From Apium graveolens (Eukaryota > Streptophyta > Magnoliopsida > Apiales > Apiaceae), in assembly GCF_009905375.1 (NCBI RefSeq), contig NC_133647.1, forward strand, positions 47,984,506 through 48,048,505: a DNA stretch of 64,000 nucleotides. Direction: 5' to 3'. The notes beneath the pieces were generated by a model. That model had not been told where the DNA came from. It did not search any database and saw only the letters and a list, made by a program, of their open reading frames with translations. Position numbers and translations under genes: made by a program. Positions 22,901 to 35,130 of this stretch are shown here, in pieces. Positions within the stretch are counted from its first letter, which is position 1, and each line of letters begins with the position of its first letter.

Positions 22901-23978
22901 ACAACTAAATGATCAACTAGCATGCAAAAGGATTTTATCAAGACTTTACTACAAAATTCATGTTATCATCACAAAATACACAAAAATGTTAACAAGGCAA
23001 CAAAACACCATCCATTCGGCTCCTATCAAGTCATGGCCGAATGGATTAGGGTAAAAACAGCATTCGCATAGGTGTAACACTCTTATGTCTAGCCATTCTT
23101 GACCCTATGATACTATAACTCATGGTGAAAGCCTTAGATTCACAAGAATCAAGGAGGTTCACTTTGAGTTTAACAAAAACATCACCATGCAAGGTCAAAA
23201 CATAGGTTTTTCACTCTATACTTTTGAAATATATAAGAATAACATATAGGGAGTAAAATTACTTGAATATAAGATGATCGTTTGGGTGAAAGAATGACGA
23301 AATGAAGGGGATGGAGGGCCTCGGCTATGGGATGGCCGAGAGTGAGGGTTGAGCCGAGAGGGAGGGAGGAGAAAAGGGGAGGGTGGAGTGAAAATGGAGT
23401 GATCATCACTTTAGTTTTGTTTTTATGTCTTTGACTAGACTAAATGTGAGTGGATTTAGGAAATGACAAGAGTAACCCTCTAGCTAAAGTTAGGCAAGTT
23501 TGCATGCAAGGTCAAGGAGGTAATTTGGCTAGCAAAATGTGAGTTAGTGGGGTGGAGAATGTCTTCTTTGCCCTTTGGTTAAATAGAAGAGAGTTTGCAT
23601 GCAAGGTTATTCATGTAATTTGATAATTATTAAGTAACTAATTTCCAAAGATTTATTTTTATATAATAAAGTACAAGTTCAAAAATTATAAAATTTATAC
23701 CATAAAATAACTTGGATTTTTAGAGACTTTATAAAATCATTTTCAAAATTTGTGTACAAAATGTCTTTTAAAAGAAAATTTTTCCAAAGCTTAGAATATT
23801 CCTTATAAATCAAAAATAAAGAAATTAAATAAATTCTTGCTTTGAAAAATCATATACTACCCAAAGCAAATTTAAAATGCAGAAATTTTCACTCACACAA
23901 ACGTACAAGCATTGAATATATTTTTATTTAACTTAATATTATTCACAAATAATAATACATAAAATGCCGGTCGTAACA
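19943..23978 (-). repeat. Gyp-3 5' LTR (4036 bp)
   Basis: Same ends as 10455-14488 and nearly identical throughout. Next to the primer-binding site, so it is the 5' LTR of the minus-strand element. Confidence 0.95.
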
Positions 23979-24021
23979 GAATAAACCTTATTCGATTAAT
24001 AGTTTGGAAAATTATAACCAT

Positions 24022-24053
<32 letters not shown>

Positions 24054-26151
24054 CCATATATACAAAATCTACTCGGGATCCTCGACTCCCGGTTTTAGAA
24101 AATATTTTCACCTTTGGGTCCCTATACTAAGGGTATATGCAAGATACCGCTATCCTCTAGCATAGGTATTATCAACTGAACCAACAGATATATATTTCAA
24201 GAATATGAAACAGGCATGCATATATACCATATCACATGCTACAATATATCGCAAGAATTTGCTAAATAACCAACATGCATCTATCGCAAGATAATGCATA
24301 TACAAGTGTATACATCACAACAACAGTATAACGGATAGAATACTTGCCTGAGTGCTCCCGGATAGACTTACGCTTAGAGTGGGTCCGATAACCTATGAAC
24401 AACAACATAAGTCGGAATTAAACCCCGGTCGCTTAAGAAACTAGACTTTAACCATTTAGAGTCCTAATGTTCGCTTTCACGCTTAACGGTTTACTTAAGT
24501 CGCTCGAGTACTCTCGGCTCCACCATTTTTAATAAATTAACCATTAAGGGTTTTATGGCGATTCTTTCGCGAGTACCTTACCAACTACCTAATCCACCTT
24601 AAATAATTGTTTCATACTCCAATTAGTCCTTTGAGGTCTTTAACCAAGGTTTCAAAGTAAGGCGAGGGGAAATGTTTCGTTCGCGAAACGCCGTTACTTA
24701 AAACGGTCGTTTTTCCTAAACCGTACATCGGAATCAAACGAACTACATATCAAAACGAAGCTCGTAACATGAGCTATCTAAACATGGAAGTGGTCATAAT
24801 CTAGCAGGGGGTTCTCGGGTCCTAATGTTATGCACAAAAACAGTCCAAAGAAAATCGGACATTACGACGGCTATGTTTACGCGATTTCCCAAAATTTTAC
24901 CAACCAATTCAACCACCAATCAATCCCAATTCACAACCCAATCAAAACTCCATCCATACTTTATCATAACAGCCCCAACAACTCAACATTAACAATTTAT
25001 ACTATTCTTTATCATGAATTTAAACTACACTTAAGTTCATTAATCAACAACCAAGATTTACAACTCCAAAAACAACCCAAAACCAACTAATCTCTACATA
25101 CACAACCATCAAGCCTCTCATGAACTATATTACTCATATTAAGCTCTTAACATTCAATAACAAATCTTGGTTAAGAGATTATACCTTCCTTGAAGCTTTT
25201 AATCCATGAAAGATCCTTGGAATGTCCATGGAAGCCTTAATATATGCTTAAGCTACTTTGACCTTGCAAATAAAATCAAGAATCACAAATTTGTTCTTGA
25301 AAGTTACTATTCACCCTAAACTAAAATGATTTGTTTGAGATAGAAAACCTTTGATTCAAGCACTCAAACTACTTGCTCTTCTTAGTTATGAAATATAGGA
25401 TCCAAAGAAACAAACCTTATAATTTTCCATGGAGTATAGCTTGTGTTTTGAATTTCTAATTCACCATTTTGGTGAAAAATTCGAAATGAAGAAGATGAAA
25501 AGGGGGGAGAGAGAAGCTTGCTTTGTTTTCTTGATCTTTGTGCATAAAAAGCTTGGTTGATATCCTTTTGTTTTGTTAATTACCTTTTAACCATGGTAAA
25601 ATTTGTGTGGCTTGAAATCAACCAACAATACCTTCCCTTTGGTCATGCTTATGTCATCCTCCTATGTCATCTTCCCACACTTGTCATCTTCTTGTTGGTG
25701 TGGTGACATCATCATCACTAACCTCTTTGATTAGCTCTCAATTACTTGGCTAATGACCGCTGATCTGTTATACGGTTCACTTAACTTTCGTTCTCATTTA
25801 TCGTTTGAGGGATCATACACGGGATCTTATTACTTGGATTCCCTTAACCTTTCTCAATACATTATATTCCTTTTATGATCCTCTCTTATAATCCTTGAAT
25901 TTAAATCCTTTTTATCCTGTTACCTTATACTCAATTCTTTCAGTATCTAGTGGATTTCCGGGAAAAATCAAAGTGTTCGGAATTGGATTCTGACGATCTT
26001 TACATACACTTATATACCACATAGAGTACTAATAATATCTCAGAATATCCATATCAGAACCCCTACATAGTGTGGCATGAAAAGTTTTCTCATTCAGCAA
26101 AAACACTATTCATAAGGGTTTCAAAAATTTCTAAAAATTGGGGTTATTACA
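23979..26151 (-). repeat. Gyp-2 3' LTR, proximal part
   Basis: Starts with the second GAATA copy, runs through an AT-microsatellite (24002-24062) and ends GGGGTTATTACA at 26151, next to the polypurine tract. From ~24446 it aligns base for base with 31893-33598, with about three substitutions seen over 1.7 kb. The identical 86-codon frames at 24830 and 32277 exist only because the LTR is duplicated. Confidence 0.92.
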
Positions 26152-26166
26152 GTCTCCCCTCCTTAA
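26152..26166 (-). promoter_or_regulatory. Gyp-2 polypurine tract
   Basis: AAGGAGGGGAGAC on the minus strand, adjoining the 3' LTR. The identical tract is present in Gyp-4 at 63172-63184. Confidence 0.85.
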
Positions 26167-26169
26167 AAG

Positions 26170-29100
26170 GATTCCGTCCCGGAATCAGATAGAAAACAAA
26201 TGGGAATACTTGCTTAGCATTACACTTTCTAACTCTCGAGTCAATTTTCCCACATTGTGGTTCTACCACCAAACTCTGCCTAGTTTGATAATCCTTCTCC
26301 TAAGCACTTGTTCCTTTTCACTCTATAACCCTTCCTGGTTGCTCCATATAGGTTACGTCGGGTTACATATCTATGCGCTCATATGCCTCTATTTATCTGG
26401 CATCTGAATTACACTTCCTTAACATTGATACGTGAAACATGTTACGACCTGCTACATGTTCTGGGTTAGGGCTAGCTCATATGCTAACTTCCCAAACGTC
26501 TTAATATATCCAAGGGTCTAACAAATTATAGACTTAGCTTTCCTTTCTTTCCGAACCTCATCAATCCTTTCCAAGGGATACCTATAACATTACTAGGTCC
26601 CCTATTTCATACTCTTTATCCTTTCGTGTCAAATCAACATACTTATCATGACCATCTTGGGCTACTACCAGCCGTCCTCTGATTAGATCTATCATATCCT
26701 TGGTCCTTTGGACTACTGCGGGTCCGAGCATCTTGCGCTCTACAACTTCATCCTAACATAAGGGAGATCGACATTGTCTTCCCTCAAGGATCTCATAAGG
26801 CGATACCTCAATACTGACATATGATCTATTATCGTAAGAAAACTCAACCGCGTTAAATGATCATTCCAAATTCTTTCAAGTCTATTGCACAGACTCTCTT
26901 TATAGCTTTTAGCATTAGAACTTTTGCTTCTCAATACCCATTCTTTTCCAGTTCGTAATCGCTATCACCTTTCGTTCCTAATATTATACCGGTTACACTT
27001 TTGCTCACTAGCGTTCTATAACCTTTTAATAACCACGTCAACCTTAGTATCACGAATGTGTTTCCATTCCGAATACCACCATAACTTTACTACTCCTTTT
27101 TCAGCTGTTTCTATCTTCGAAAGCTTAATCCTTCATATAGAAGTAAAAGAATTTATTGAGAGATCACTATGATCATGAACACTTGTTATATTGCATAGTT
27201 AGTACAGAAGGTGGCCAGCCTTTAGTACTTGACAAGCAATTAAACAATAGCTGGTATCCTACTCGGCTTCTATCACACAGATAGATAGTCATTCGGCAAT
27301 ACCTCCCCTTCTGGAAGGGTTGTTCTTCTCAGCTTACATGAAATGAAAAGAAGAGAAAAGAACGAACTGAAGAGAATTGTATATATGAAAAAAATATACT
27401 GCCACAAAATATCTGGCTTGGAACCTACCTCTGAACTATAGAGGTTTGTCATAGGAGAACAAAACATATACGTATTTATATCAGCATCAAGCATTATAGC
27501 CTCGTATTTCCCATGCCTAAATATTTTTGCTATCCCGTCCATCATTCTATGGACCCACACTCTTCCTCGAGCTTATACATAATCACCTTTGAAACTCCCT
27601 TGATATCGAAAATCGAATCTGGGATCTCATTCTAGACATCATCGTTAATAGAATTCTATGCTTGCACCGCAACCTTCCTCATATAATAATACGACTCTCT
27701 ATTGATAAGAAAGAATAATTATTCACTAGGTAGATACTCTACTTAATTAGTCTATCAATGATAACTTATACACTACCACGACCCGATTAGGGGTACTCGA
27801 TCTCAACACCCATTCCAATACAACTCTCATGGTTGTAATCAGCTCACTACTCGCAGAATCATTGCTGCCTTACTATGGTCCACCACTGACCCACTGTAGT
27901 CATTCATTTTCCATGAAGTCTTAATAGCTAACCATACGGAGTCCATACATGTCGTATCAAATCCTTCTAAGGAGGTAACATAACCACCAATCACAATTCA
28001 TGAAGAACACTCCAAACTCTGACGTACTTTCATGACATGAAGCAGATAAAAGTGCAGAAGAGTTTTAATCAAAGCAACGATAGCAGGTTAATACCATTCG
28101 TAATCATATGCCTTCAATAGAAGACTTAACTCAAAGGTTTGTTTAGAGGACCTCCTAAGATAGATAGCCCGTTCATGGCGATTACGCGAATTAAACCTTT
28201 ACCAACTACTATTACGGTCGGGTATTGCACAGTCATCAGAAGGAATGTCAATCTTCCAAACCATAATACAACCTTCACAGCTTTAACCATCATCACTGTA
28301 TTCCTCTCGCACGAGCGCCTATAATTATCCTCTTACCTTTAAAGTGTCGGCCACCTCTTTAGCCTTTCCTGATAGTAAAATTTCCTTACAGTCAATGTCA
28401 CATTAACCACCTCCAATAAATTTCTACCTTATTTCAATCACAGCTTATGTGAAAATGCTTTCCTTAAAATCTGATGAGTAAAAAAAAATCACCATTTTTC
28501 CATAAGTTATTGCCTCAGTCTTTAGAGGTTAATCACTGTCAAGACTGACTCTCGATCATACTTAGAACATCTTCTATCTTAAGTCCTAATTGCCCTGAAC
28601 AATTTCGACCATTACTGGTTCGATCCATACCTTCTCGTGGTTTAACACGTGCCTCACTTGGCATCAATATAATTACGTCATATTTCCTTTATTAACATTT
28701 TTATTCTTGAGAATTTCGAATATTTCCTTTCTCCATGTAAAACCTCTAAGGTTATCCTTCAATCGTTCCTCCTGTATTCCCTATATACAGGGCATATCAA
28801 AATACCATTTACTGATACTAGAACCATTGTCTATTTACTTCTGAAAAATTTCTCCACTGATCCTTAAAGGTTATTATTACCTTAATCCTTTCCAATTCAT
28901 ACTGTCAAAACTCATACTATCCCTATTAAGGGTGAAATGCCAACCTTTATGCATTCCCCTAGGATTCGTTTTAAGTTACCGATGTTCTATCCTTAATTCC
29001 ACCTTTAAAAAGGTACAAGCATCCTTCCATGGATAAATAAAGTCATACATCCCTGATAAGGGTATCTTATTCAATCATTTCCACCTCGATAGTCTATACC

Positions 29101-30400
29101 GAATTTCATAATAGCATCCTTATTCAAGTTAAGGTCAATCCACATGGCCTTCAAAAGATAAAAATGGTTATCCGCTTTTCTTTCCTGATTTGGTAATGAT
29201 CACATGGATGATCTGGAAGATATTGGTCGTGTTCAACGTGAACTTCTTCTTAATAAATCTTTATTTACTTTTATTGTTTATCTCAACAGTCATCTCAATG
29301 TTGGGATATCTCTCATACCTGGCATCTCCCTTTCTGGGTATCGAGCCACCGGTCTTACATTTCACATTATTGAAGGTCACTTCCTTCATCCAATTTTTCC
29401 TAATTTCTTACTTCCTTATCCCCTTAGTCTATCCGCGTCTCATTATTTATCCTTCGAATTATCTCAAGGTTTCCTCGAATCCTCCCAACTTACAGGGGAT
29501 AAACTATATGTATCTCTTATGCCCTCAACCATCAATTTTAACTTATGGTGAATCACCCTCATCCTGACGAATGCATACTTTTCTATTTCTATTGCTACGA
29601 GTCGTTAAGGTTTCCTCATACCCAACTCCCTTATCATACCTCAAACTCTATTGCCGTTATATTTCTTTCCACTTCAATTTCTTTTTATTTTCCTTTCTCT
29701 TATCATTATTTCATGAACCAACACAACATAAGCATTGATTTCAAACATCCCGTCATTCTGGATTCGTGTCCTCAGAACGAATCTTGATAACTTTTACAAC
29801 TTAGATTCATAATTTATCATACTCGTATGCCTTTGTTCTGGCTCTAAAGCTTTTACACTATCTCCTTATCTTTGGGAATTACTTTCCCGAAAACAATTGA
29901 CTGAACTTAAATCAGTTTATTATAATCTCTTGCTCCGTGCCTTCCTTGGCCTTTTACCGACGGGTGGTCTCTCTCTTAGGAGGGTAAGTGATAAAAACAG
30001 TCTTTTGTGATTCGTCAATCATTTAGAATCTCAAATGATTCCTATATTTCCTTTAGCCAGGCTCTTGCCTCGACTGGGTCAGCTTGTTCCTTGGAACTCT
30101 GAGAGCTTAGCGATTTAAAGGTCCTGAAAGAATTTCTCACCGCACTGTCTCCTCAGGGTGGTGGTTGGGGATAATAGTCTAATTTCTTTTTAGACAGGTC
30201 CATGAATTGCCGTATAGGAGTACCGTCTCGGGTCTCCTTTCCTTACTCGACTTTCTGTTTCCTTAGTATGAAATGTTTCATCCTACTCCCCATAATTGGG
30301 GTCATCTTTTAATTTAAAATCCTTATTTTCCACTCCATTATGTCATGGGTTCCTTCTATCTTGATGGCGACCTCCCTGACTATCACGTTCAGGGTTTGCT
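26170..30400 (-). pseudogene. Gyp-2 decayed gag-pol (gag, RT, RNase H, integrase relics)
   Basis: No long frame survives, but short blocks align on the minus strand with Gyp-4 in the correct order. A gag start resembles 58465 (about 30395), and the gag middle resembles 58670-59130 (30240-29700). An RT stretch around a CGACTATCGAG-like block is near 29100 (Gyp-4 60535), and the RNase H end is near 28360 (Gyp-4 61560). The integrase around GAGTCTGTGCAATAGACTT is near 26890 (Gyp-4 62435). Between blocks the similarity is too low to follow by eye. Several plus-strand open frames here (for example 29190-29567) are chance. Confidence 0.7.
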
Positions 30401-30419
30401 CTAAATCTTATTCCTCAAA

Positions 30420-31255
30420 CTATAGCTCTCATCTAAGTTCTCATCCTTACGCTCTTGAACTTTCGGAACCCAAATTCTATAGGAATACCTCATTATTCCC
30501 TTATCATCTTTCTCGATATTAATCTTTTATCTAATTGTTGGCTCCCTGCCTTCATTCATAACTTTTTCTGGCACAATATGATCTTTTCCAATAATTCGGG
30601 CTGTATTGCAATCTCAAACAGCTTTTCGGTACCGGCTCCGGTTACCTTCACTTCTATTTCCATTTTCTCAAAATCTCTTATAAACTCTCCAAAAGACATT
30701 ATCATCTTGAGTCTCTCCTTTTTACTAAGGGCATCAGCCACCATATTGGCTTTCCCCGAATGATAAAGAATCTCCCAATCATTATTATTGATTAGCTCTA
30801 ACTGCCTCCTCTGGCATATGTTGAGCTCTTTCTACGTGAAAATGTACTAGAGCACTTATGGCTTAGGTAATTCTTGCACTTCTCTCCATACAAGTAGTGC
30901 CTCCAATCCTTAGGGTAAAACTATTGCCACGAGCCTAAGCTCATGAGCGGGGATATCGAATTTCATATTACCTTAATTGTCTTGACATGTACGCGATTAC
31001 CTTACCGTGCTGCATAAGCACGCACCCTAAGCCCTTGTGCGAAGCGTCACTATACTTCACAAAATCTCTTTTTCCATCCGGCAATGCCAGCATAAGGGCC
31101 ATCACCAACCTCTGCTTCAGTTCTTGAAAGCTGTTCTCACATTTCTCTGTCCATTCGAACTTCTCAGTCTTACGAGTAAGCCGCGTTAAAGGGGCTACTA
31201 TCTTTACAACTTGAACGAACCTCCGGTAGTGACCGGCCAATCCTACCTCTGGTAG
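30420..31255 (-). pseudogene. Gyp-2 displaced segment: RT end, RNase H and integrase start, placed before gag
   Basis: Minus-strand translation gives AGHYRRFV..., then [49 protein letters not shown] and a tail matching Gyp-4 61070-61900. It sits between the leader ORF relic and gag, where no pol sequence belongs, and is clearly better preserved than the decayed gag-pol further down. It ends near the Gyp-4 equivalent of GAACGTTCAAGAGC, then switches to gag. This is a rearranged or duplicated pol piece. Several stops and a truncated RNase H start show that it is not functional. Confidence 0.82.
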
Positions 31256-31292
31256 TCGACCAAACCATGGTCATCAATTCATCAGTGGTCCT

Positions 31293-31500
31293 TTATCCAA
31301 TCCTGTCAGGATCCTCCATGGGATCCTCCTCAACAACTATCCCTTCTAGGACAACATCCTCAACCGCTAAATCCTCAATATCAACATCATCCGGTCCTGC
31401 ATTAGGACACTCTATCGGATCCACAATCCGATCTCCAATTAGTAATAAAATATCATCGCGATGTTGCTCCTCAACCTCAGGGTTCGGAGTCCCGCTACCA
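31293..31500 (-). pseudogene. Gyp-2 leader ORF relic (acidic)
   Basis: Minus-strand frame ending at TAA 31293-31295, rich in Asp/Glu, with segments such as GPDDVDIEDLAVEDVVLEG and EEDPMEDPDRIG. By position (between primer site and gag) and by its acidic composition it corresponds to the start of the Gyp-4 leader ORF at 57377. The leader upstream of it also matches Gyp-4 57181-57300. Confidence 0.55.
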
Positions 31501-31670
31501 TATACGATAACGAACTACGCTCCTATCACGATATTTATAAGGGTTCCCATAAGGGTTTTAACTGTCAGTACTACGTTAGGTAGCCCGACTATGAACTTGG
31601 CAAGAGTTCTTATTATCTTAGTGAACTTATTATCTTAACGTCCCATCATCTCTGAGGTTTATAACGCTTA

Positions 31671-31682
31671 GCTCTGATACCA
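31671..31682 (-). promoter_or_regulatory. Gyp-2 primer-binding site (tRNA-iMet type)
   Basis: TGGTATCAGAGC on the minus strand, four bases after the 5' LTR. The flanking GAAATGGTATCAGAGCTAAG is the same in Gyp-4. Confidence 0.92.
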
Positions 31683-31686
31683 TTTC

Positions 31687-33598
31687 TGTAACACCCCCAG
31701 ATTCGGGGTCGGGGATCCGGGTTGTCACGAGATCCATTTCCCTTAATAACACCCAATCTTAATACACAATCAACTACTCTGTACTGTGACCCCACAATAA
31801 ACACACACCACACGTTATAGTCTCAGAGATGAACATCCACAAATAATCACAAGTCGTTTTATTCCACAATTATAAGTCAATACACCTTAACGGTTTAACC
31901 ATTTAGAGTCCTAATGTTCGCTTTCACGCTTAACGGTTTACTTAAGTCGCTCGAGTACTCTCGGCTCCACCATTTTTAATAAATTAACCATTAAGGGTTT
32001 TATGGCGATTCTTTCGCGAGTACCTTACCAACTACCTAATCCACCTTAAATAATTGTTTCATACTCCAATTAGTCCTTTGAGGTCTTTAACCAAGGTTTC
32101 AAAGTAAGGCGAGGGGAAATGTTTCGTTCGCGAAACGCCGTTACTTAAAACGGTCGTTTTTCCTAAACCGTACATCGGAATCAAACGAACTACATATCAA
32201 AACGAAGCTCGTAACATGAGCTATCTAAACATGGAAGTGGTCATAATCTAGCAGGGGGTTCTCGGGTCCTAATGTTATGCACAAAAACAGTCCAAAGAAA
32301 ATCGGACATTACGACGGCTATGTTTACGCGATTTCCCAAAATTTTACCAACCAATTCAACCACCAATCAATCCCAATTCACAACCCAATCAAAACTCCAT
32401 CCATACTTTATCATAACAGCCCCAACAACTCAACATTAACAATTTATACTATTCTTTATCATGAATTTAAACTACACTTAAGTTCATTAATCAACAACCA
32501 AGATTTACAACTCCAAAAACAACCCAAAACCAACTAATCTCTACATACACAACCATCAAGCCTCTCATGAACTATATTACTCATATTAAGCTCTTAACAT
32601 TCAATAACAAATCTTGGTTAAGAGATTATACCTTCCTTGAAGCTTTTAATCCATGAAAGATCCTTGGAATGTCCATGGAAGCCTTAATATATGCTTAAGC
32701 TACTTTGACCTTGCAAATAAAATCAAGAATCACAAATTTGTTCTTGAAAGTTACTATTCACCCTAAACTAAAATGATTTGTTTGAGATAGAAAACCTTTG
32801 ATTCAAGCACTCAAACTACTTGCTCTTCTTAGTTATGAAATATAGGATCCAAAGAAACAAACCTTATAATTTTCCATGGAGTATAGCTTGTGTTTTGAAT
32901 TTCTAATTCACCATTTTGGTGAAAAATTCGAAATGAAGAAGATGAAAAGGGGGGAGAGAGAAGCTTGCTTTGTTTTCTTGATCTTTGTGCATAAAAAGCT
33001 TGGTTGATATCCTTTTGTTTTGTTAATTACCTTTTAACCATGGTAAAATTTGTGTGGCTTGAAATCAACCAACAATACCTTCCCTTTGGTCATGCTTATG
33101 TCATCCTCCTATGTCATCTTCCCACACTTGTCATCTTCTTGTTGGTGTGGTGACATCATCATCACTAACCTCTTTGATTAGCTCTCAATTACTTGGCTAA
33201 TGACCGCTGATCTGTTATACGGTTCACTTAACTTTCGTTCTCATTTATCGTTTGAGGGATCATACCCGGGATCTTATTACTTGGATTCCCTTAACCTTTC
33301 TCAATACATTATATTCCTTTTATGATCCTCTCTTATAATCCTTGAATTTAAATCTTTTTTATCCTGTTACCTTATACTCAATTCTTTCAGTATCTAGTGG
33401 ATTTCCGGGAAAAATCAAAGTGTTCGGAATTGGATTCTGACGATCTTTACATACACTTATATACCACATAGAGTACTAATAATATCTCAGAATATCCATA
33501 TCAGAACCCCTACATAGTGTGGCATGAAAAGTTTTCTCATTCAGCAAAAACACTATTCATAAGGGTTTCAAAAATTTCCAAAAATTGGGGTTATTACA
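31687..33598 (-). repeat. Gyp-2 5' LTR with a ~2.3-kb internal deletion (1912 bp)
   Basis: Ends match the 3' LTR. About 205 bp in from the left end (at ~31893) the sequence jumps to what is 24446 in the 3' LTR. The 3' LTR bases from ~8652 to ~24445 (less the 13.5-kb Gyp-3) are therefore missing. The rest is nearly identical. Confidence 0.9.
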
Positions 33599-33603
33599 TT
33601 CAT
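33599..33603. repeat. Gyp-2 target-site duplication (TTCAT, right copy)
   Basis: Follows the TTACA end of the 5' LTR; pairs with TTTAT at 8439-8443. Confidence 0.8.
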
Positions 33604-34140
33604 TCTCCTCATAATACTTCTTGAATTCTTCATTGTTGAATTGTGTTCCATTGTCAGTGACTAGGATGCGGGGAATTCCATACCGGCACATAATATTTTC
33701 CCACAGGAATTATGCAACTTCTTTAGTTGTGATTTTGGCCAAAGGCTTGGCTTCAATCCACTTAGTAAAATAATCAATGGCTATAATCAGGAACTTCCTT
33801 TGTGTCGTGGCCATGGGGAAAGGTCCCAGTATATCCATTCCCCACATAGCAAAGGGGATGGGCGAGTTGATGGAGGTCAGCATCTCGGGGGGTTGTCTAA
33901 CGACTGATGCATGCTTCTAACAACGGTCACACTTCTTCACATATTCTTTGGCATCAGCCATCATTTCTGGCCAATAGAAGCCTAAACGGGTTATCTTATG
34001 AGCTAAGGCCCTTCCCCCAAGTGTTGCCCACAAATACCTTCATGTACTTCTTCAGGAGCGAAGCGTGCCTCATCGGGCCTGAGACACCTTAAGTAAGGAA
34101 ACACGAAAGATCTTTTATACAGAATCTCATTTATCAAAGA
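33604..34140 (-). pseudogene. Gyp-1 integrase, N-terminal half
   Basis: Minus-strand reading shows the zinc-binding start (HEGICGQHLG, later KKCDRC), then AMWGMDILGPFP with the first catalytic Asp, DYFTKWIEAKPLAKITTKEV, and LVTDNGTQFNNEEFKKYYEE with the second Asp. A frameshift just after GEGP (near 34003) and nonsense codons near 33918 and 33716 disable it. The core continues at 8438 across Gyp-2. Confidence 0.88.
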
Positions 34141-35130
34141 GTACCTTAGTGCTCGAACAGCTAACTTCCGTGCTTCAGTAGGATCGTTTGGTAACCAACC
34201 AGTTTGAATGTGGGCCTTAATGGGATCTATCCATGACGTCCCCAGGCCTATAGGAGCTACAAGCTTAACATCGATGCTCCATGTCTTCAAAACGCGGAAG
34301 TATACACTTCCTAAACTTTCTTCTATCTCAGATGAAGCAAACTTTGATAGTGCATCTGCCTTAGCATTTTTCTCCCTTGGAATGTGCTCAACATGGCATT
34401 CATCGAATTGGGTCATCACAGCCCTTACCAGGCGGACATACTTAGCCATCGTATCATCCCTTGCGTCAAACTCTCCCTTTACCTGGGATACGATCAGCTT
34501 CGAGTCTCCACGGACTTTTAAGTTCTTGACACTAAGTGTTCCTGCTAGGCCGAGGCCAGCTATCGGAGCTTCATATTCTGCCTCATTGTTTGTGGTTGGG
34601 AAGTCTAACTTCATGGCATACTCAATTAAGAACCCATCAGGGCTTTATAAAACAAAACCTGCTCCACTAAAATTTGTTTTTGATGCTCCATCAAAATAGA
34701 GAACCCAATATTCTTTCTCCTTATCATCCTTTTCTTTGTCCCCCTTATCAACTTCCTTGTCTTGAGGTATGGTATCTTCCTGCCCCCCGACTTCTTGGTT
34801 GGGTATGGTACATTCCACCACGAAGTCAGCTAACGCCTGGGTTTTTATTATCGTTCGTGGCTTATACTTGATGTCGGATTCTCCCAGCTCTATTGCCCAC
34901 TTGATCAACCTCCCACTAGCCTTGAGACTATGAATGATATTTCTCAGAGGTTGATTTGTTAGCACCTCAATTTGATGAGCCTGAAAGTAAGAACGTAACA
35001 TTCTTGAATCCATTACCAAGGCTAGAGCAAATTTCTCAATAGTTGAATAATTCAACTCAGCGCCATGCAGAATTTTGCTGACATAGTATACGGGTTTCTA
35101 AATTTTTAGTTCCTCTTTAACCAATACAAC
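34003..35130 (-). pseudogene. Gyp-1 RNase H and second (archaeal-type) RNase H
   Basis: 34645-35055 carries the end of the RT-linked RNase H (YSTIEKFALALV, LRNIIHSLKASGRLIKWA), a Lys/Asp-rich connector, and the start of the second RNase H (YWVLYFDGAS). After a stop, 34003-34614 continues it with NNEAEYEA, DSKLIVSQVKGEF and KADALSKFAS, the usual acidic-residue motifs of plant Tat-lineage second RNase H domains. Two RNase H domains in series is the main reason for calling Gyp-1 Tat-like. The upstream part (35056-35130) contains a stop just before KPVYYVSK. Confidence 0.85.

Larger units (their letters stand above)
10455..23978 (-). mobile_element. Gyp-3: young, near-intact Tekay/Del-like gypsy element with 4.03-kb LTRs
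   Basis: LTRs 10455-14488 and 19943-23978 are almost identical, flanked by perfect GAATA. On the minus strand: 5' LTR, tRNA-iMet primer site (19926-19937), an extra leader ORF (19449-19817), a continuous gag-pol frame (19136 to 14523), polypurine tract, 3' LTR. Total 13.5 kb. About six substitutions and a 2-bp AT-repeat difference separate the LTRs by eye. With a commonly assumed rate of 1.3e-8 per site per year that is in the order of 50-60 thousand years. The solo LTR at 47431-51451 is an older member. Confidence 0.95.
8444..33598 (-). mobile_element. Gyp-2: Tekay/Del-like gypsy element with ~4-kb LTRs and decayed interior
   Basis: LTR ends read TGTAACACCCCCAG ... GGGGTTATTACA on the plus strand at both sides. 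The 3' LTR (8444-10454 plus 23979-26151) is split by Gyp-3; the 5' LTR is 31687-33598. A tRNA-iMet primer-binding site (31671-31682) and a polypurine tract (26152-26166) fix the orientation as minus. It is the same family as Gyp-4 (53325-64000): LTR ends, primer site, leader and gag/pol blocks all correspond. The LTRs are nearly identical where both are present, but gag-pol is heavily mutated and rearranged. Confidence 0.9.

Noticed and set aside
24830..25090. 86-codon ORF found identically at 24830-25090 and 32277-32537
   Set aside because: Both copies lie in the two LTRs of Gyp-2, so identity comes from LTR duplication. Composition is LTR-like (Asn/His/Ile/Thr), and the counterpart in the Gyp-4 LTR is on degraded sequence.
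29190..29567. 125-codon plus-strand ORF with a membrane-protein look
   Set aside because: It is antisense to the decayed gag-pol of Gyp-2, overlaps another frame of similar length and has no family signature. Hydrophobicity comes from AT-rich, pyrimidine-rich DNA.
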